Shown: positions 13,353 through 24,527 of the stretch, in pieces
How the letters are laid out: the number at the start of each line of letters is the position of its first letter
Position numbering within the stretch: the first letter of the stretch is position 1
Origin: Tragulus kanchil
Taxonomy: Eukaryota; Chordata; Mammalia; Artiodactyla; Tragulidae
Reading direction: 5' to 3'
DNA length: 64,000 nucleotides
NCBI GenBank assembly: GCA_022376925.1
Contig: JAIOJX010000006.1
Location: forward strand, 63,697,394 to 63,761,393
The notes under the pieces: model-generated
Databases searched by the model: none
The model's input: only the letters and a program-made list of their open reading frames with translations
Told to the model about the DNA's origin: nothing
Translations under genes and position numbers: made by a program

Positions 13353-13478
13353 ATGAGGGTGCTCCCTGCATCTGGCCTTGCTGTCCTCCTCATCACTGCT
13401 CTGAAGTTTTCCACTGCAGCCCCCTCCCTACTTGCAGCCTCCCCCAGGACCTCAAGGAACAACTACCACCTCGCACAG
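13353..13478 (+). CDS. MMP20: MMP20 exon 1 (first copy): start codon, signal peptide, start of propeptide
   Basis: This exon encodes residues 1-42 of enamelysin, the secreted metalloproteinase that processes amelogenin in forming enamel. The peptide opens [13 protein letters not shown] and runs to NNYHLAQ, closely matching the start of mammalian MMP20 as I know it. Residues 1-22 are a signal peptide: a basic residue at 2, a hydrophobic core, and small residues near TAA-P. The exon is 126 bp and ends in phase 0 at a cag/gt donor (gt at 13479-13480). A TATA box lies 86 bp upstream of the ATG, which fits a short 5' UTR. An identical copy lies 1128 bp downstream at 14481-14606, and a 3' fragment at 15638-15690. 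I regard the extra copies as assembly duplication, and nothing in the sequence shows which copy is original. Identification rests on recognising the family sequence and on the phase agreement with exons 2-6. Confidence 0.93.
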
Positions 13479-14394
13479 GTTTGTGAATCTTTGCACAATT
13501 CCCTCTTCCCCTCTTACCCCAGAAAACCTAAAGGGATATTAAGAAGAAAGTCAGGAAAATCTTTTCTGGTTTTGAAACCATCTTCTAAATTCACTAAAGT
13601 CTAATGGATATGATTCCCCGACCAGCCAAGGCTGGTGTCTTCGTACACGTTGAATATTTGTGCTGCATGATTGCATAAATAAATGAATGAATATCTATCT
13701 GGGTTTATTGCTGCACACTGAATCTGAAGCAGCTTGAAAAATACATGCATTACAGAAAGACAAAAGAAATATTTGAGGAGCAAAGTAGGAGGAAAAATAA
13801 GGGCTGAAAAATCAAAAGTGTAACATCTGCACAGTAGAGATGGATCACAAATTTGAGTTGCAGTTAACCAAGCACATCTCTCTTGTGTTAATTTATCAAA
13901 ATCTTTCTCACAGTTACCAGCGCACATTCTACCCTAAGTCAGCACAGAATAATGTAGTGTTTCCTGATAATTCAGGATCTTATGTGTCCCAGGACCAGGA
14001 TTCGTTTCTGAGAAATGTCCAAGCAGAGGCACAAGAAGGTGACTGGGGTAAATGTGTGGGACTACGAGAATTATCGAGGATATATTAATGTATATTCTAT
14101 TCATTTATCTTTTCTGCAAGTAGAATGGAAAAGGCCCCAATTTGTGACTCATCAAATGTTTCAGTTGAGAGGGGTTCAAATGAATCACACTTGCTCCAAT
14201 TCGTGTAAGTATTAATAGCTGACAAACTGCATTTGAATTTGACTGTTTTTCTCCATTTGCCACAGGGTAAGTGGCAAAGAAAGAAGCTTTCCCTGACTCC
14301 TGTGTTACCCCATCATTAGGGGAGAAAGGAGCTGTATAATTACCTTTTGAGACATGAATCATGCTTGCTCTGAGAGCCCAGACCTGTTTGACTC

Positions 14395-14401
14395 TATAAA
14401 A
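14395..14401 (+). promoter_or_regulatory. MMP20: TATA box, duplicate copy
   Basis: This is the same TATAAAA element 1128 bp downstream, 86 bp before the duplicate exon 1. It belongs to the duplicated segment. Confidence 0.6.
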
Positions 14402-14480
14402 GCAGCCCAAGGTCAAAATGCAAGTGTGCACTGTCTGCCATCCCCCGGGGTTGCTATAATTACCGATCCGTCCGGAGGAG

Positions 14481-14606
14481 ATGAGGGTGCTCCCTGCATC
14501 TGGCCTTGCTGTCCTCCTCATCACTGCTCTGAAGTTTTCCACTGCAGCCCCCTCCCTACTTGCAGCCTCCCCCAGGACCTCAAGGAACAACTACCACCTC
14601 GCACAG
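14481..14606 (+). CDS. MMP20: MMP20 exon 1, second (duplicate) copy
   Basis: The base sequence is identical to the exon at 13353-13478. It has the same donor (gt at 14607-14608) and the same upstream TATA box, 1128 bp further on. It encodes the same 42 residues (signal peptide and first propeptide residues). It sits inside the second copy of a 1.13 kb tandem duplication whose flanks differ by only a few bases. Two complete promoter-exon-1 units would be a real alternative first exon only if the duplication were genuine. Because the same kind of duplication recurs across the window without regard to content, this copy is probably an artefact. Confidence 0.85.
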
Positions 14607-16719
14607 GTTTGTGAATCTTTGCACAATTCCCTCTTCCCCTCTTACCCCAGAAAACCTAAAGGGATATTAAGAAGAAAGTCAGGAAAATCTTTTCTGGTTT
14701 TGAAACCATCTTCTAAATTCACTAAAGTCTAATGGATATGATTCCCCGTCCAGCCAAGGCTGGTGTCTTCGTACACGTTGAATATTTGTGCTGCATGATT
14801 GCATAAATAAATGAATGAATATCTATCTGGGTTTATTGCTGCACACTGAATCTGAAGCAGCTTGAAAAATACATGCATTACAGAAAGACAAAAGAAATAT
14901 TTGAGGAGCAAAGTAGGAGGAAAAATAAGGGCTGAAAAATCAAAAAGTGTAACATCTGCACAGTAGAGATGGATCACAAATTTAGTGCTAAGATTCCTAA
15001 CAGTCACAGCAGAAAGATTTCCTGTGCTCATTTTTCAGGAAAATGGCTCTTACTTTCAGGACAAACTTGATCAAAATTTGAAGTGAACCAAGTTTTTGCT
15101 GGATGCCTACCCACTTCTCACGTGAAGATCTTTCCTCTCTAAATCATATTCCCCCCAAGCACCTTATTACACTTTCTGTACCTTCTTTTTAAATCTCTCC
15201 TAACTGACTGTTGGAGAGGATCTGATACTAATAATTCATATCAGCATATCAGAATTCTTTCAAAGACTAAGTGGACTCAAAGTGATTCAATGTATATTTG
15301 CTTCCAAGCAGTTTTTTGAGGTTTTTCTTTTTAACCTTTAAGAGAAAGGTGGCAAATTTTAACCTAAAGAAATACGTCTTCAATGGAGAAATTTCCAACA
15401 TTAGTGAAAGGTGTGTAGTGAGATTTTTTGCACCAGGGCCTCCGTTTCAAGAGTCTGTCACAAAGACAGTACATCTGTGATTGCCAGCCGTGCCTCAGGG
15501 TTTCTTTCCTATCTGCCACACTGCACCCTGAGAACTGCATTGCAGAGCTGATCATCATCTATACACGCTTGCATGTCCTTATCTCTTGTTTATGCCATTC
15601 TTCCTTTGTAACTGATCAGTTCCACTGCCACACTGGTCCCTACTTGCAGCCTCCCCCAGGACCTCAAGGAACAACTACCACCTCGCACAGGTTTGTGAAT
15701 CTTTGCACAATTCCCTCTTCCCCTCTTACCCCAGAAAACCTAAAGGGATATTAAGAAGAAAGTCAGGAAAATCTTTTCTGGTTTTGAAACCATCTTCTAA
15801 ATTCACTAAAGTCTAATGGATATGATTCCCGTCCAGCCAAGGCTGGTGTCTTCGTACACGTTGAATATTTGTGCTGCATGATTGCATAAATAAATGAATG
15901 AATATCTATCTGGGTTTATTGCTGCACACTGAATCTGAAGCAGCTTGAAAAATACATGCATTACAGAAAGACAAAAGAAATATTTGAGGAGCAAAGTAGG
16001 AGGAAAAATAAGGGCTGAAAAATCAAAAGTGTAACATCTGCACAGTAGAGATGGATCACAAATTTAGTGCTAAGATTCCTAACAGTCACAGCAGAAAGAT
16101 TTCCTGTGCTCATTTTTCAGGAAAATGGCTCTTACTTTCAGGACAAACTTGATCAAAATTTGAAGTGAACCAAGTTTTTGCTGGATGCCTACCCACTTCT
16201 CACGTGAAGATCTTTCCTCTCTAAATCATATTCCCCCCAAGCACCTTATTACACTTTCTGTACCTTCTTTTTAAATCTCTCCTAACTGACTGTTGGAGAG
16301 GATCTGATACTAATAATTCATATCAGCATATCAGAATTCTTTCAAAGACTAAGTGGACTCAAAGTGATTCAATGTATATTTGCTTCCAAGCAGTTTTTTG
16401 AGGTTTTTCTTTTTAACCTTTAAGAGAAAGGTGGCAAATTTTAACCTAAAGAAATACGTCTTCAATGGAGAAATTTCCAACATTAGTGAAAGGTGTGTAG
16501 TGAGATTTTTTGCACCAGGGCCTCCGTTTCAAGAGTCTGTCACAAAGACAGTACATCTGTGATTGCCAGCCGTGCCTCAGGGTTTCTTTCCTATCTGCCA
16601 CACTGCACCCTGAGAACTGCATTGCAGAGCTGATCATCATCTATACACGCTTGCATGTCCTTATCTCTTGTTTATGCCATTCTTCCTTTGTAACTGATCA
16701 GTTCCACTGCCACACTGGT
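14554..16719 (+). repeat. Tandem duplication, period 1084 (14554-15637 / 15638-16719)
   Basis: It starts inside exon 1 and runs into intron 1. It has no spacer and two homopolymer indels. It creates the exon 1 fragment at 15638-15690. Confidence 0.95.
15638..15690 (+). pseudogene. MMP20: MMP20 exon 1, 3' fragment (third copy)
   Basis: This stretch repeats the last 53 bases of exon 1 (from about residue 25 to Q42) with the same splice donor. It has no start codon and no signal peptide. It is joined on its left to unrelated sequence at 15637/15638, the exact junction of a 1084 bp tandem duplication. It is therefore a by-product of that duplication, not an independent exon. Confidence 0.85.
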
Positions 16720-17294
16720 CATTAAATATTTTGAATATCAGCTCTCCATATAAATGGCACAGTGGATGCCGAGTACAGACCGGTTGAATTAATTGATCTT
16801 CCTTTGACTTGAGACCACTTTTTGATGAACTAAATACTAAATAACGTATCTCAGAGTATTAATGAGGTCTATTTCAAATTATATGTTGCTGGTGCCCCCA
16901 AGCTTTGCCTCCTTTCTCCTCAAATGTAACTGTCCCTCACCTGGCTTCATGACGCTCTGATTCAGAAACTAGTTTGGGGGGCCTCCAGAAGGAGAGTCAT
17001 GCTGAGGCCATAACTGATCTGGTGGCTGAAAGTTGTAATTTTCTCTAGGTTCAGACTATAGTCCTTGGGCCCAAACCACCCACTCCTGTTCATTTACTGT
17101 GTTTATACCACAATGGTAGAAATCGCATGATGAAACAGAAAAACTTATTGGACCTTTGCAGAAAACAACTAATGAATCCTATACTGCTCTTTACAATAAT
17201 AAGGCCAGGGAGCCTTGGAAGAATTTATCCTTGCTAGGAGTACTGGGAAAGAATCAGGTGTTCTTGGAATGTTGGGAATGTCTAGTGATCCCTT

Positions 17295-17495
17295 GGGGCT
17301 TCCCTGGTGGCTCAGATGGTAAAGAATCTGCCTACATTACAGAAGACCTGGGTTTGATTCCTGGGTTGGGAAAATTCCCCAGAGAAGGGGAAAGGCAACC
17401 CACTTCAGTATTTTTGCCTAGAAAATTCCATGGACAGGAGCCTGGTGGGCTATAATCAGTGAGGTCCCAAAGAGTCAGACACTACTGAACAACAC
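17295..17495 (+). mobile_element. Bov-tA-type SINE
   Basis: It starts GGGGCTTCCCTGGTGGCTCA and continues through the standard body to a fairly complete 3' end (AGAGTCAGACACTACTGAAC). Ruminant-specific family. Confidence 0.9.
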
Positions 17496-18453
17496 TTTCA
17501 CAGTGGCTTCCCCCCTTTTATTCCTTCTTCTCTAAAAAGTCTGTCCCCTCAGTCTCTTTTACGACATACTTTAAAAGATCTATGACCAAGGATTAAAGAA
17601 ACTTACTAACACCAGATATACAGGCCTTCTCCTGCCTGCAGTGGCCTCAGGGATCAGTAACAGGTATCATTGTTCAGCAGGCTGGAATGATCTGGGAAAG
17701 CCCCTCAAACGCATCCCAGTGACTAGAATGAATTACTGTATATAGTAATGACAGTAATGACACAGCGCACCTTGTCTAAACAAGTGAGCGAGTCTTACTC
17801 CTTTTCACTTTTTTCTTAACAATTACAACTTATGTTGATACCAGAAATCTTTGTGATATAGAAAAGGATAAAGAACAAATTGTCACCCATAATTTTACAA
17901 TCCAGAGATAAATATTAATTCAGATATATTTATTTCCATTATTTATGCTACTTATGTTCATTTTGTTCATAAATTATATGTGCTTTAATTATCAATATAT
18001 TGATTTGTGTCTTAATTTTAAATGTCAATACACATGCCAACATTATTGTTGATATATTACCATACGGGTCTAATAAACATAAATATATATACATTATATG
18101 ATTTGGTTTATATATGAAGTTGTGATTAGGATCTGTTAAAGGTTTCACTTCTGCCTTTTTTTTCTCAAAAACACGGGCCATCTCGGTGGCTGAAATTTTA
18201 TTTCTAGGTTCAGACTATAGTCCTTGGGCCCAAACCACCCACTCCTGTTCATTTACTGTGTTTATACCACAATGGTAGAAATCGCATGATGAAACAGAAA
18301 AACTTATTGGACCTTTGCAGAAAACAACTAATGAATCCTATACTGCTCTTTACAATAATAAGGCCAGGGAGCCTTGGAAGAATTTATCCTTGCTAGGAGT
18401 ACTGGGAAAGAATCAGGTGTTCTTGGAATGTTGGGAATGTCTAGTGATCCCTT

Positions 18454-18653
18454 GGGGCTTCCCTGGTGGCTCAGATGGTAAAGAATCTGCCTACATTACA
18501 GAAGACCTGGGTTTGATTCCTGGGTTGGGAAAATTCCCCAGAGAAGGGAATGGCAACCCACTTCAGTATTTTTGCCTAGAAAATTCCATGGACAGGAGCC
18601 TGGTGGGCTATAATCAGTGAGGTCCCAAAGAGTCAGACACTACTGAACAACAC
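18454..18653 (+). mobile_element. Bov-tA-type SINE, duplicate copy
   Basis: A copy of the SINE at 17295 within the 1159 bp duplication. It differs by a one-base indel and neighbouring substitution (near 18546). Confidence 0.9.
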
Positions 18654-20080
18654 TTTCACAGTGGCTTCCCCCCTTTTATTCCTTCTTCTCTAAAAAGTCT
18701 GTCCCCTCAGTCTCTTTTACGACATACTTTAAAAGATCTATGACCAAGGATTAAAGAAACTTACTAACACCAGATATACAGGCCTTCTCCTGCCTGCAGT
18801 GGCCTCAGGGATCAGTAACAGGTATCATTGTTCAGCAGGCTGGAATGATCTGGGAAAGCCCCTCAAACGCATCCCAGTGACTAGAATGAATTACTGTATA
18901 TAGTAATGACAGTAATGACACAGCGCACCTTGTCTAAACAAGTGAGCGAGTCTTACTCCTTTTCACTTTTTTCTTAACAATTACAACTTATGTTGATACC
19001 AGAAATCTTTGTGATATAGAAAAGGATAAAGAACAAATTGTCACCCATAATTTTACAATCCAGAGATAAATATTAATTCAGATATATTTATTTCCATTAT
19101 TTATGCTACTTATGTTCATTTTGTTCATAAATTATATGTGCTTTAATTATCAATATATTGATTTGTGTCTTAATTTTAAATGTCAATACACATGCCAACA
19201 TTATTGTTGATATATTACCATACGGGTCTAATAAACATAAATATATATACATTATATGATTTGGTTTATATATGAAGTTGTGATTAGGATCTGTTAAAGG
19301 TTTCACTTCTGCTTTTCTCAGTATATTGCCATTATATTGAATCATCATTATTCTATGCCACTAAATATTTTTCAAAAATGTGTTATTCGTAAAGGCCTAG
19401 TATTATTTCATGTCAATATATACTAATGTATCTAACATATTCCTTATCATTAGATATTAAGATTACTTCCAATATTTTATTATTTATACATACATATTAT
19501 AACATAAATGAGTCATATATATAGTTTGTATAGAATATAATAAAATACATGGTTTATGAATATAGTTAATATGATATACAAATAATATAGTTATATACAA
19601 TAAATAAAAGCTTTATAATATAAACATAACCATTATATTTAATAAAGTATAGATATAAATCTTTAGCTGCTTTCTGTTTTCTTGAAACAAGTTCAGTGGA
19701 TGAAATTCCTAAGACAACAGTAGGCACTGATTCTGCATTTGCATGACTCTGTGGCATTCACTTCACCGGAGAAGTCATACAGTGTTTCCAGTGATATATT
19801 AGAGGTTGTAAGCCTTTAGGTACAAATGAAAGCATTGTATTTATGACTGATTTTCTAATATTTGTTTCAAGGGACAAAAAGCCAGTCCTAGGAAACTTGC
19901 CCCTTCAAAATCGCCGCACACATATGAAACACACCTGAATTAAAGTCTCAGCCAGGAAACAGAATGACACCCACTGCTTTCATATGAAATGAGAGGCTGC
20001 AATATAAGGCCACAACAAGTTAAGGACATACTGATCTTGCATAATGTACAATGAAAATGTGGCATTAATAATTGCTTTCT

Positions 20081-20365
20081 GGGCTTCCCTGGTGGTCCAG
20101 TGGGTAAGGACACTGCCTTGCAGTGCAAGGGGCGCAGGTTCGATCCCTGGTCTGGGAAGATCCCACGTGCCGCGGAGCAGCTGGACCGATGTGTCCAATT
20201 ACTGAGCTGGAGTTCTGGAGCACATGCGCCCATAGCCAGTGGTCTGGGACAACAGAGGCCACTGCGATGGGAGACCCACACGGGTCAAAGAACAAAGATG
20301 GATGAAAATAGATAAATGAAAGACCAATAGAAGTGGCCCGCCCCTCTCTTCCCACCCCCAAAAAA
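20081..20365 (+). mobile_element. CHR-type SINE with target-site duplication
   Basis: A full-length element starting GGGCTTCCCTGGTGGTCCAG and ending in a C-rich then A-rich tail. It is flanked by AATTGCTTTC at 20070-20079 and 20366-20375. Confidence 0.9.
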
Positions 20366-20745
20366 AATTGCTTTCCAGAGAAGAAGGTAATCTTTATTTG
20401 GCAAATCAGTAATGACTTCAATGACAAATAAATGGTCTGTGGGGAAAAATATTCACGTTATTTTTTCCAATATATTTTCTCTTAAAGTAACTGTTCATTA
20501 TAGAAAAAGTATAAAATACATGCAAGTAAAAAAATCTAAAATCCCACCACCCCAAAATTATTGTTGTTAATAATTGGATATATCTGTCTAAGCTTTGTCT
20601 ATGTAAATATATCTAATTTTTTTCAAAAGTAGCAATATGCTCTGCACACTACCTTTAGCATAACAAGAATACTGTCCTGTTTTACCTGAGCATGAGTGTT
20701 GCCCAGAGATCATGCTGTAAACTTCAGCCTGCCTCTCCATTTCAG

Positions 20746-20937
20746 GCATACCTTGACAAGTATTACACAAAGAAAGGAGGGCCCCAGATTGGGGAGATGG
20801 TTGCAAGAGGAGGCAATTCCACCGTTAAAAAGATTAAGGAGCTGCAGGAGTTCTTGGCCTCCGAGTCACCGGAAGTTAGACCAGGTCACCATGGATGTGA
20901 TTAAGAGGGGCCTTCGCTGTGGAATGTTAGCTTAGAC
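20746..20937 (+). pseudogene. MMP20: MMP20 exon 2, damaged and truncated copy
   Basis: The acceptor (ag at 20744-20745) and the first ~108 bases match exon 2 at 21832. One base is then missing near 20854 and another near 20870, and extra bases appear around 20905-20925. The copy dissolves into unrelated sequence before the cysteine-switch codons are complete and stops at the junction 20937/20938. The reading frame is lost at about residue 78. The errors are single-base indels that concentrate towards the junction while the intron before them is almost unchanged. This looks like low-quality contig-end sequence, not an old pseudogene. Confidence 0.85.
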
Positions 20938-21161
20938 TAATATTTGTTTCAAGGGACAAAAGCCAGTCCTAGGAAACTTGCCCCTTCAAAATCGCCGCAC
21001 ACATATGAAACACACCTGAATTAAAGTCTCAGCCAGGAAACAGAATGACACCCACTGCTTTCATATGAAATGAGAGGCTGCAATATAAGGCCACAACAAG
21101 TTAAGGACATACTGATCTTGCATAATGTACAATGAAAATGTGGCATTAATAATTGCTTTCT

Positions 21162-21451
21162 GGGCTTCCCTGGTGGTCCAGTGGGTAAGGACACTGCCTT
21201 GCAGTGCAAGGGGCGCAGGTTCGATCCCTGGTCTGGGAAGATCCCACGTGCCGCGGAGCAGCTGGACCGATGTGTCCAATTACTGAGCTGGAGTTCTGGA
21301 GCACATGCGCCCATAGCCAGTGGTCTGGGACAACAGAGGCCACTGCGATGGGAGACCCACACGGGTCAAAGAACAAAGATGGATGAAAATAGATAAATGA
21401 AAGACCAATAGAAGTGGCCCGCCCCTCTCTTCCAACCCCCCCCCTAAAAAA
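21162..21451 (+). mobile_element. CHR-type SINE, duplicate copy
   Basis: The same insertion in the second copy of the duplication. The C-rich tail is longer and ordered differently, the only clear difference. Confidence 0.9.
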
Positions 21452-21831
21452 AATTGCTTTCCAGAGAAGAAGGTAATCTTTATTTGGCAAATCAGTAATG
21501 ACTTCAATGACAAATAAATGGTCTGTGGGGAAAAATATTCACGTTATTTTTTCCAATATATTTTCTCTTAAAGTAACTGTTCATTATAGAAAAAGTATAA
21601 AATACATGCAAGTAAAAAAATCTAAAATCCCACCACCCCAAAATTATTGTTGTTAATAATTGGATATATCTGTCTAAGCTTTGTCTATGTAAATATATCT
21701 AATTTTTTTCAAAAGTAGCAATATGCTCTGCACACTACCTTTAGCATAACAAGAATACTGTCCTGTTTTACCTGAGCATGAGTGTTGCCCAGAGATCATG
21801 CTGTAAACTTCAGCCTGCCTCTCCATTTCAG

Positions 21832-22079
21832 GCATACCTTGACAAGTATTACACAAAGAAAGGAGGGCCCCAGATTGGGGAGATGGTTGCAAGAGGAGGC
21901 AATTCCACCGTTAAAAAGATTAAGGAGCTGCAGGAGTTCTTCGGCCTCCGAGTCACCGGGAAGTTAGACCAGGTCACCATGGATGTGATTAAGAGGCCTC
22001 GCTGTGGAGTTCCTGATGTTGCAGACTATCGCCTCTTCCCAGGTGAACCCAAGTGGAAAAAAAATACTTTGACATACAG
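21832..22079 (+). CDS. MMP20: MMP20 exon 2: propeptide with cysteine switch
   Basis: This exon is 248 bp and encodes residues 43-124 plus two bases of Arg125. It covers most of the propeptide (AYLDKYYT... through [18 protein letters not shown]) and the cysteine switch PRCGVPD, with Cys100 as the zinc ligand that keeps the zymogen latent. It then enters the catalytic domain ([18 protein letters not shown]). The acceptor is tttcag (ag at 21830-21831) and the donor is gt at 22080-22081. Entry is in phase 0 and exit in phase 2, matching exons 1 and 3. The frame is intact, unlike the copy at 20746, so this is the version to use in a gene model. Confidence 0.95.
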
Positions 22080-22473
22080 GTAATGAGATTGAGTCTTTCC
22101 AGACTGAGAGAGAAATAGCCTCTCTCTCCTTCCTTCTTTTTGTTTAAAAATATCTTCATCTAATTGATATAAAAATCATGACTTATCACAATCATAAGAG
22201 AGAATAAGAACTTTTGGGGGCTAATCTTTAGACAGTGGAGAATTCACTAGAAAATATGATCTCAAGATTGTCATAATGACAGGCTATTTTAAGCATGACA
22301 GTTTTACCAGAGACAGCACATTTCTCCATAAATAAAAATAATCTTGTCTAAAATTAATAACCTGATGGTTGTTTTAAAGCAGTCTTCTAAATCAGAAGTA
22401 AACAAACTCACCTACTAATAAATTAGTTTTTCATTAATTCCAAAAATAATTTATTGACATTTTATTAACTGTC

Positions 22474-22655
22474 TATAATCCACCTGCAATGCAGGAAATG
22501 GTATATAAGGATTCAATCCCTGGGTTGAGAAGATCCCTGGAGAAGGAAATGGCAGCCCACTCCAGTATCCTTGCCTGGAAAATCCCATGCACAGCAGAGC
22601 CTGGCCAGCTACAGTCCATAGGGTCCCAAAGAGTCAGACCTGACTGAACACACCT
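22474..22655 (+). mobile_element. Bov-tA-type SINE, head missing
   Basis: It begins in the body (CCACCTGCAATGCAGGAAAT) and runs to AAAGAGTCAGACCTGACTGA. The duplicate is at 23568-23749. Confidence 0.88.
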
Positions 22656-23567
22656 GCAGAGTGAGAGATATGCATTCAGTATTGGAGATATAAAGATAAG
22701 TAGATCACCTTCTCTCTCCTGTGGGGAAGACACGCGTACAAACAGCACACAGCTCTGGGTGAGAAGTGTGTAATTACAGGTCTGAGCAGAGAACTGTGGC
22801 AGCACATGGCAGAGCTACCAAATGCCCCAGGGACCACCAGGGACATCTGACCTTGACTTGATAGCAAAGCAGGAACTGGTCAACCTCTAGCTCCAGGCTC
22901 CTCTACTTCCCACATTATGACCCCTCCACTTCCATACTTGAGCATGCCACCCACCTGGCCATTCTCTGGTTTCCTGCTGTCCCAAATGAAACAAGGATCC
23001 TACACGATTCAAGAGGCCTCACCCAACCAGAACCTACACGCTTGCTGTTCTCTGGTTTCTCAGGTCTGAATTCCATCCCCATGGCCTACATCCATTTGTG
23101 GGGCCAGTGCTGGCATCCTACCCTTGTCAGTCCACCCTCCAATGGACTGACCATGGTGCTTCCTAATTTTTATACTGCATTTTACCATCATCTATGTTTA
23201 TGAGGTCATTTACATCTCTTATCTGGATGACAAAATGATCTCTTCCCAACTTGATGTTCACTGATAACAAATTGGTAGTTGAAATTAGCCATAGTGAAGA
23301 GTGCTTACAATATGGTAATCAGCAGACTCTACAGGTGGGATGGTTATAGAGCTGGTTGTTAAACTGTACCAGCATACAGTGAGTCCCTCCAGTAGGGCCC
23401 AAACCCAAAGATCTAATGATTCCTCTAGGCCACTTGTTAGTTGCCATGAGCCTACGCGTCCATAAGGTGGCACTCTGAACACAATTATTAGTCTCTGCTT
23501 CAGTATAAGGAAAATATAAAAGTTTCATTAATTCCAAAAATAATTTATTGACATTTTATTAACTGTC

Positions 23568-23749
23568 TATAATCCACCTGCAATGCAGGAAATGGTATAT
23601 AAGGATTCAATCCCTGGGTTGAGAAGATCCCTGGAGAAGGAAATGGCAGCCCACTCCAGTATCCTTGCCTGGAAAATCCCATGCACAGCAGAGCCTGGCC
23701 AGCTACAGTCCATAGGGTCCCAAAGAGTCAGACCTGACTGAACACACCT
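23568..23749 (+). mobile_element. Bov-tA-type SINE, duplicate copy
   Basis: The second copy of the fragment at 22474, 1094 bp downstream. Confidence 0.88.
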
Positions 23750-24527
23750 GCAGAGTGAGAGATATGCATTCAGTATTGGAGATATAAAGATAAGTAGATC
23801 ACCTTCTCTCTCCTGTGGGGAAGACACGCGTACAAACAGCACACAGCTCTGGGTGAGAAGTGTGTAATTACAGGTCTGAGCAGAGAACTGTGGCAGCACA
23901 TGGCAGAGCTACCAAATGCCCCAGGGACCACCAGGGACATCTGACCTTGACTTGATAGCAAAGCAGGAACTGGTCAACCTCTAGCTCCAGGCTCCTCTAC
24001 TTCCCACATTATGACCCCTCCACTTCCATACTTGAGCATGCCACCCACCTGGCCATTCTCTGGTTTCCTGCTGTCCCAAATGAAACAAGGATCCTACACG
24101 ATTCAAGAGGCCTCACCCAACCAGAACCTACACGCTTGCTGTTCTCTGGTTTCTCAGGTCTGAATTCCATCCCCATGGCCTACATCCATTTGTGGGGCCA
24201 GTGCTGGCATCCTACCCTTGTCAGTCCACCCTCCAATGGACTGACCATGGTGCTTCCTAATTTTTATACTGCATTTTACCATCATCTATGTTTATGAGGT
24301 CATTTACATCTCTTATCTGGATGACAAAATGATCTCTTCCCAACTTGATGTTCACTGATAACAAATTGGTAGTTGAAATTAGCCATAGTGAAGAGTGCTT
24401 ACAATATGGTAATCAGCAGACTCTACAGGTGGGATGGTTATAGAGCTGGTTGTTAAACTGTACCAGCATACAGTGAGTCCCTCCAGTAGGGCCCAAACCC
24501 AAAGATCTAATGATTCCTCTAGGCCAC

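Larger units (their letters stand above)
12722..14983 (+). repeat. Tandem duplication, period 1128, containing MMP20 promoter and exon 1
   Basis: The copies are 12722-13854 and 13850-14983, with a 5 bp shared sequence at the joint. A few substitutions and one A-run indel separate them. The head of this unit is also the tail of the preceding duplication, so 11579-11753 occurs three times. Confidence 0.95.
17043..19311 (+). repeat. Tandem duplication, period 1159 (17043-18152 / 18202-19311)
   Basis: Intron 1 sequence including a Bov-tA SINE. The ~50 bases between copies are an error-rich version of the sequence before 17043 (compare 17021-17050 with 18180-18209), as expected of a poor contig end. 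Confidence 0.95.
15691..21831 (+). other. MMP20: MMP20 intron 1 (as assembled)
   Basis: It separates exon 1 from the intact exon 2 and includes parts of three duplication units, one Bov-tA SINE (twice) and one CHR-type SINE (twice). No other gene recognised. Its true length after removing duplicates would be roughly 3.3-4 kb shorter than it appears between 13479 and 21831. Confidence 0.7.
19856..22020 (+). repeat. Tandem duplication, period ~1082-1086, containing exon 2 start
   Basis: The copies are 19856-20937 and 20938 to about 22020. The end of the first copy carries indels and mismatches that destroy exon 2; the second is clean. The C-run before the SINE tail differs in length between copies. 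Confidence 0.93.

Noticed and set aside
12977..14590. 161-codon minus-strand open frames opposite MMP20 exon 1 (two copies)
   Set aside because: They are antisense to the promoter and exon 1, have no recognisable domain, and are repeated only because of the duplication.
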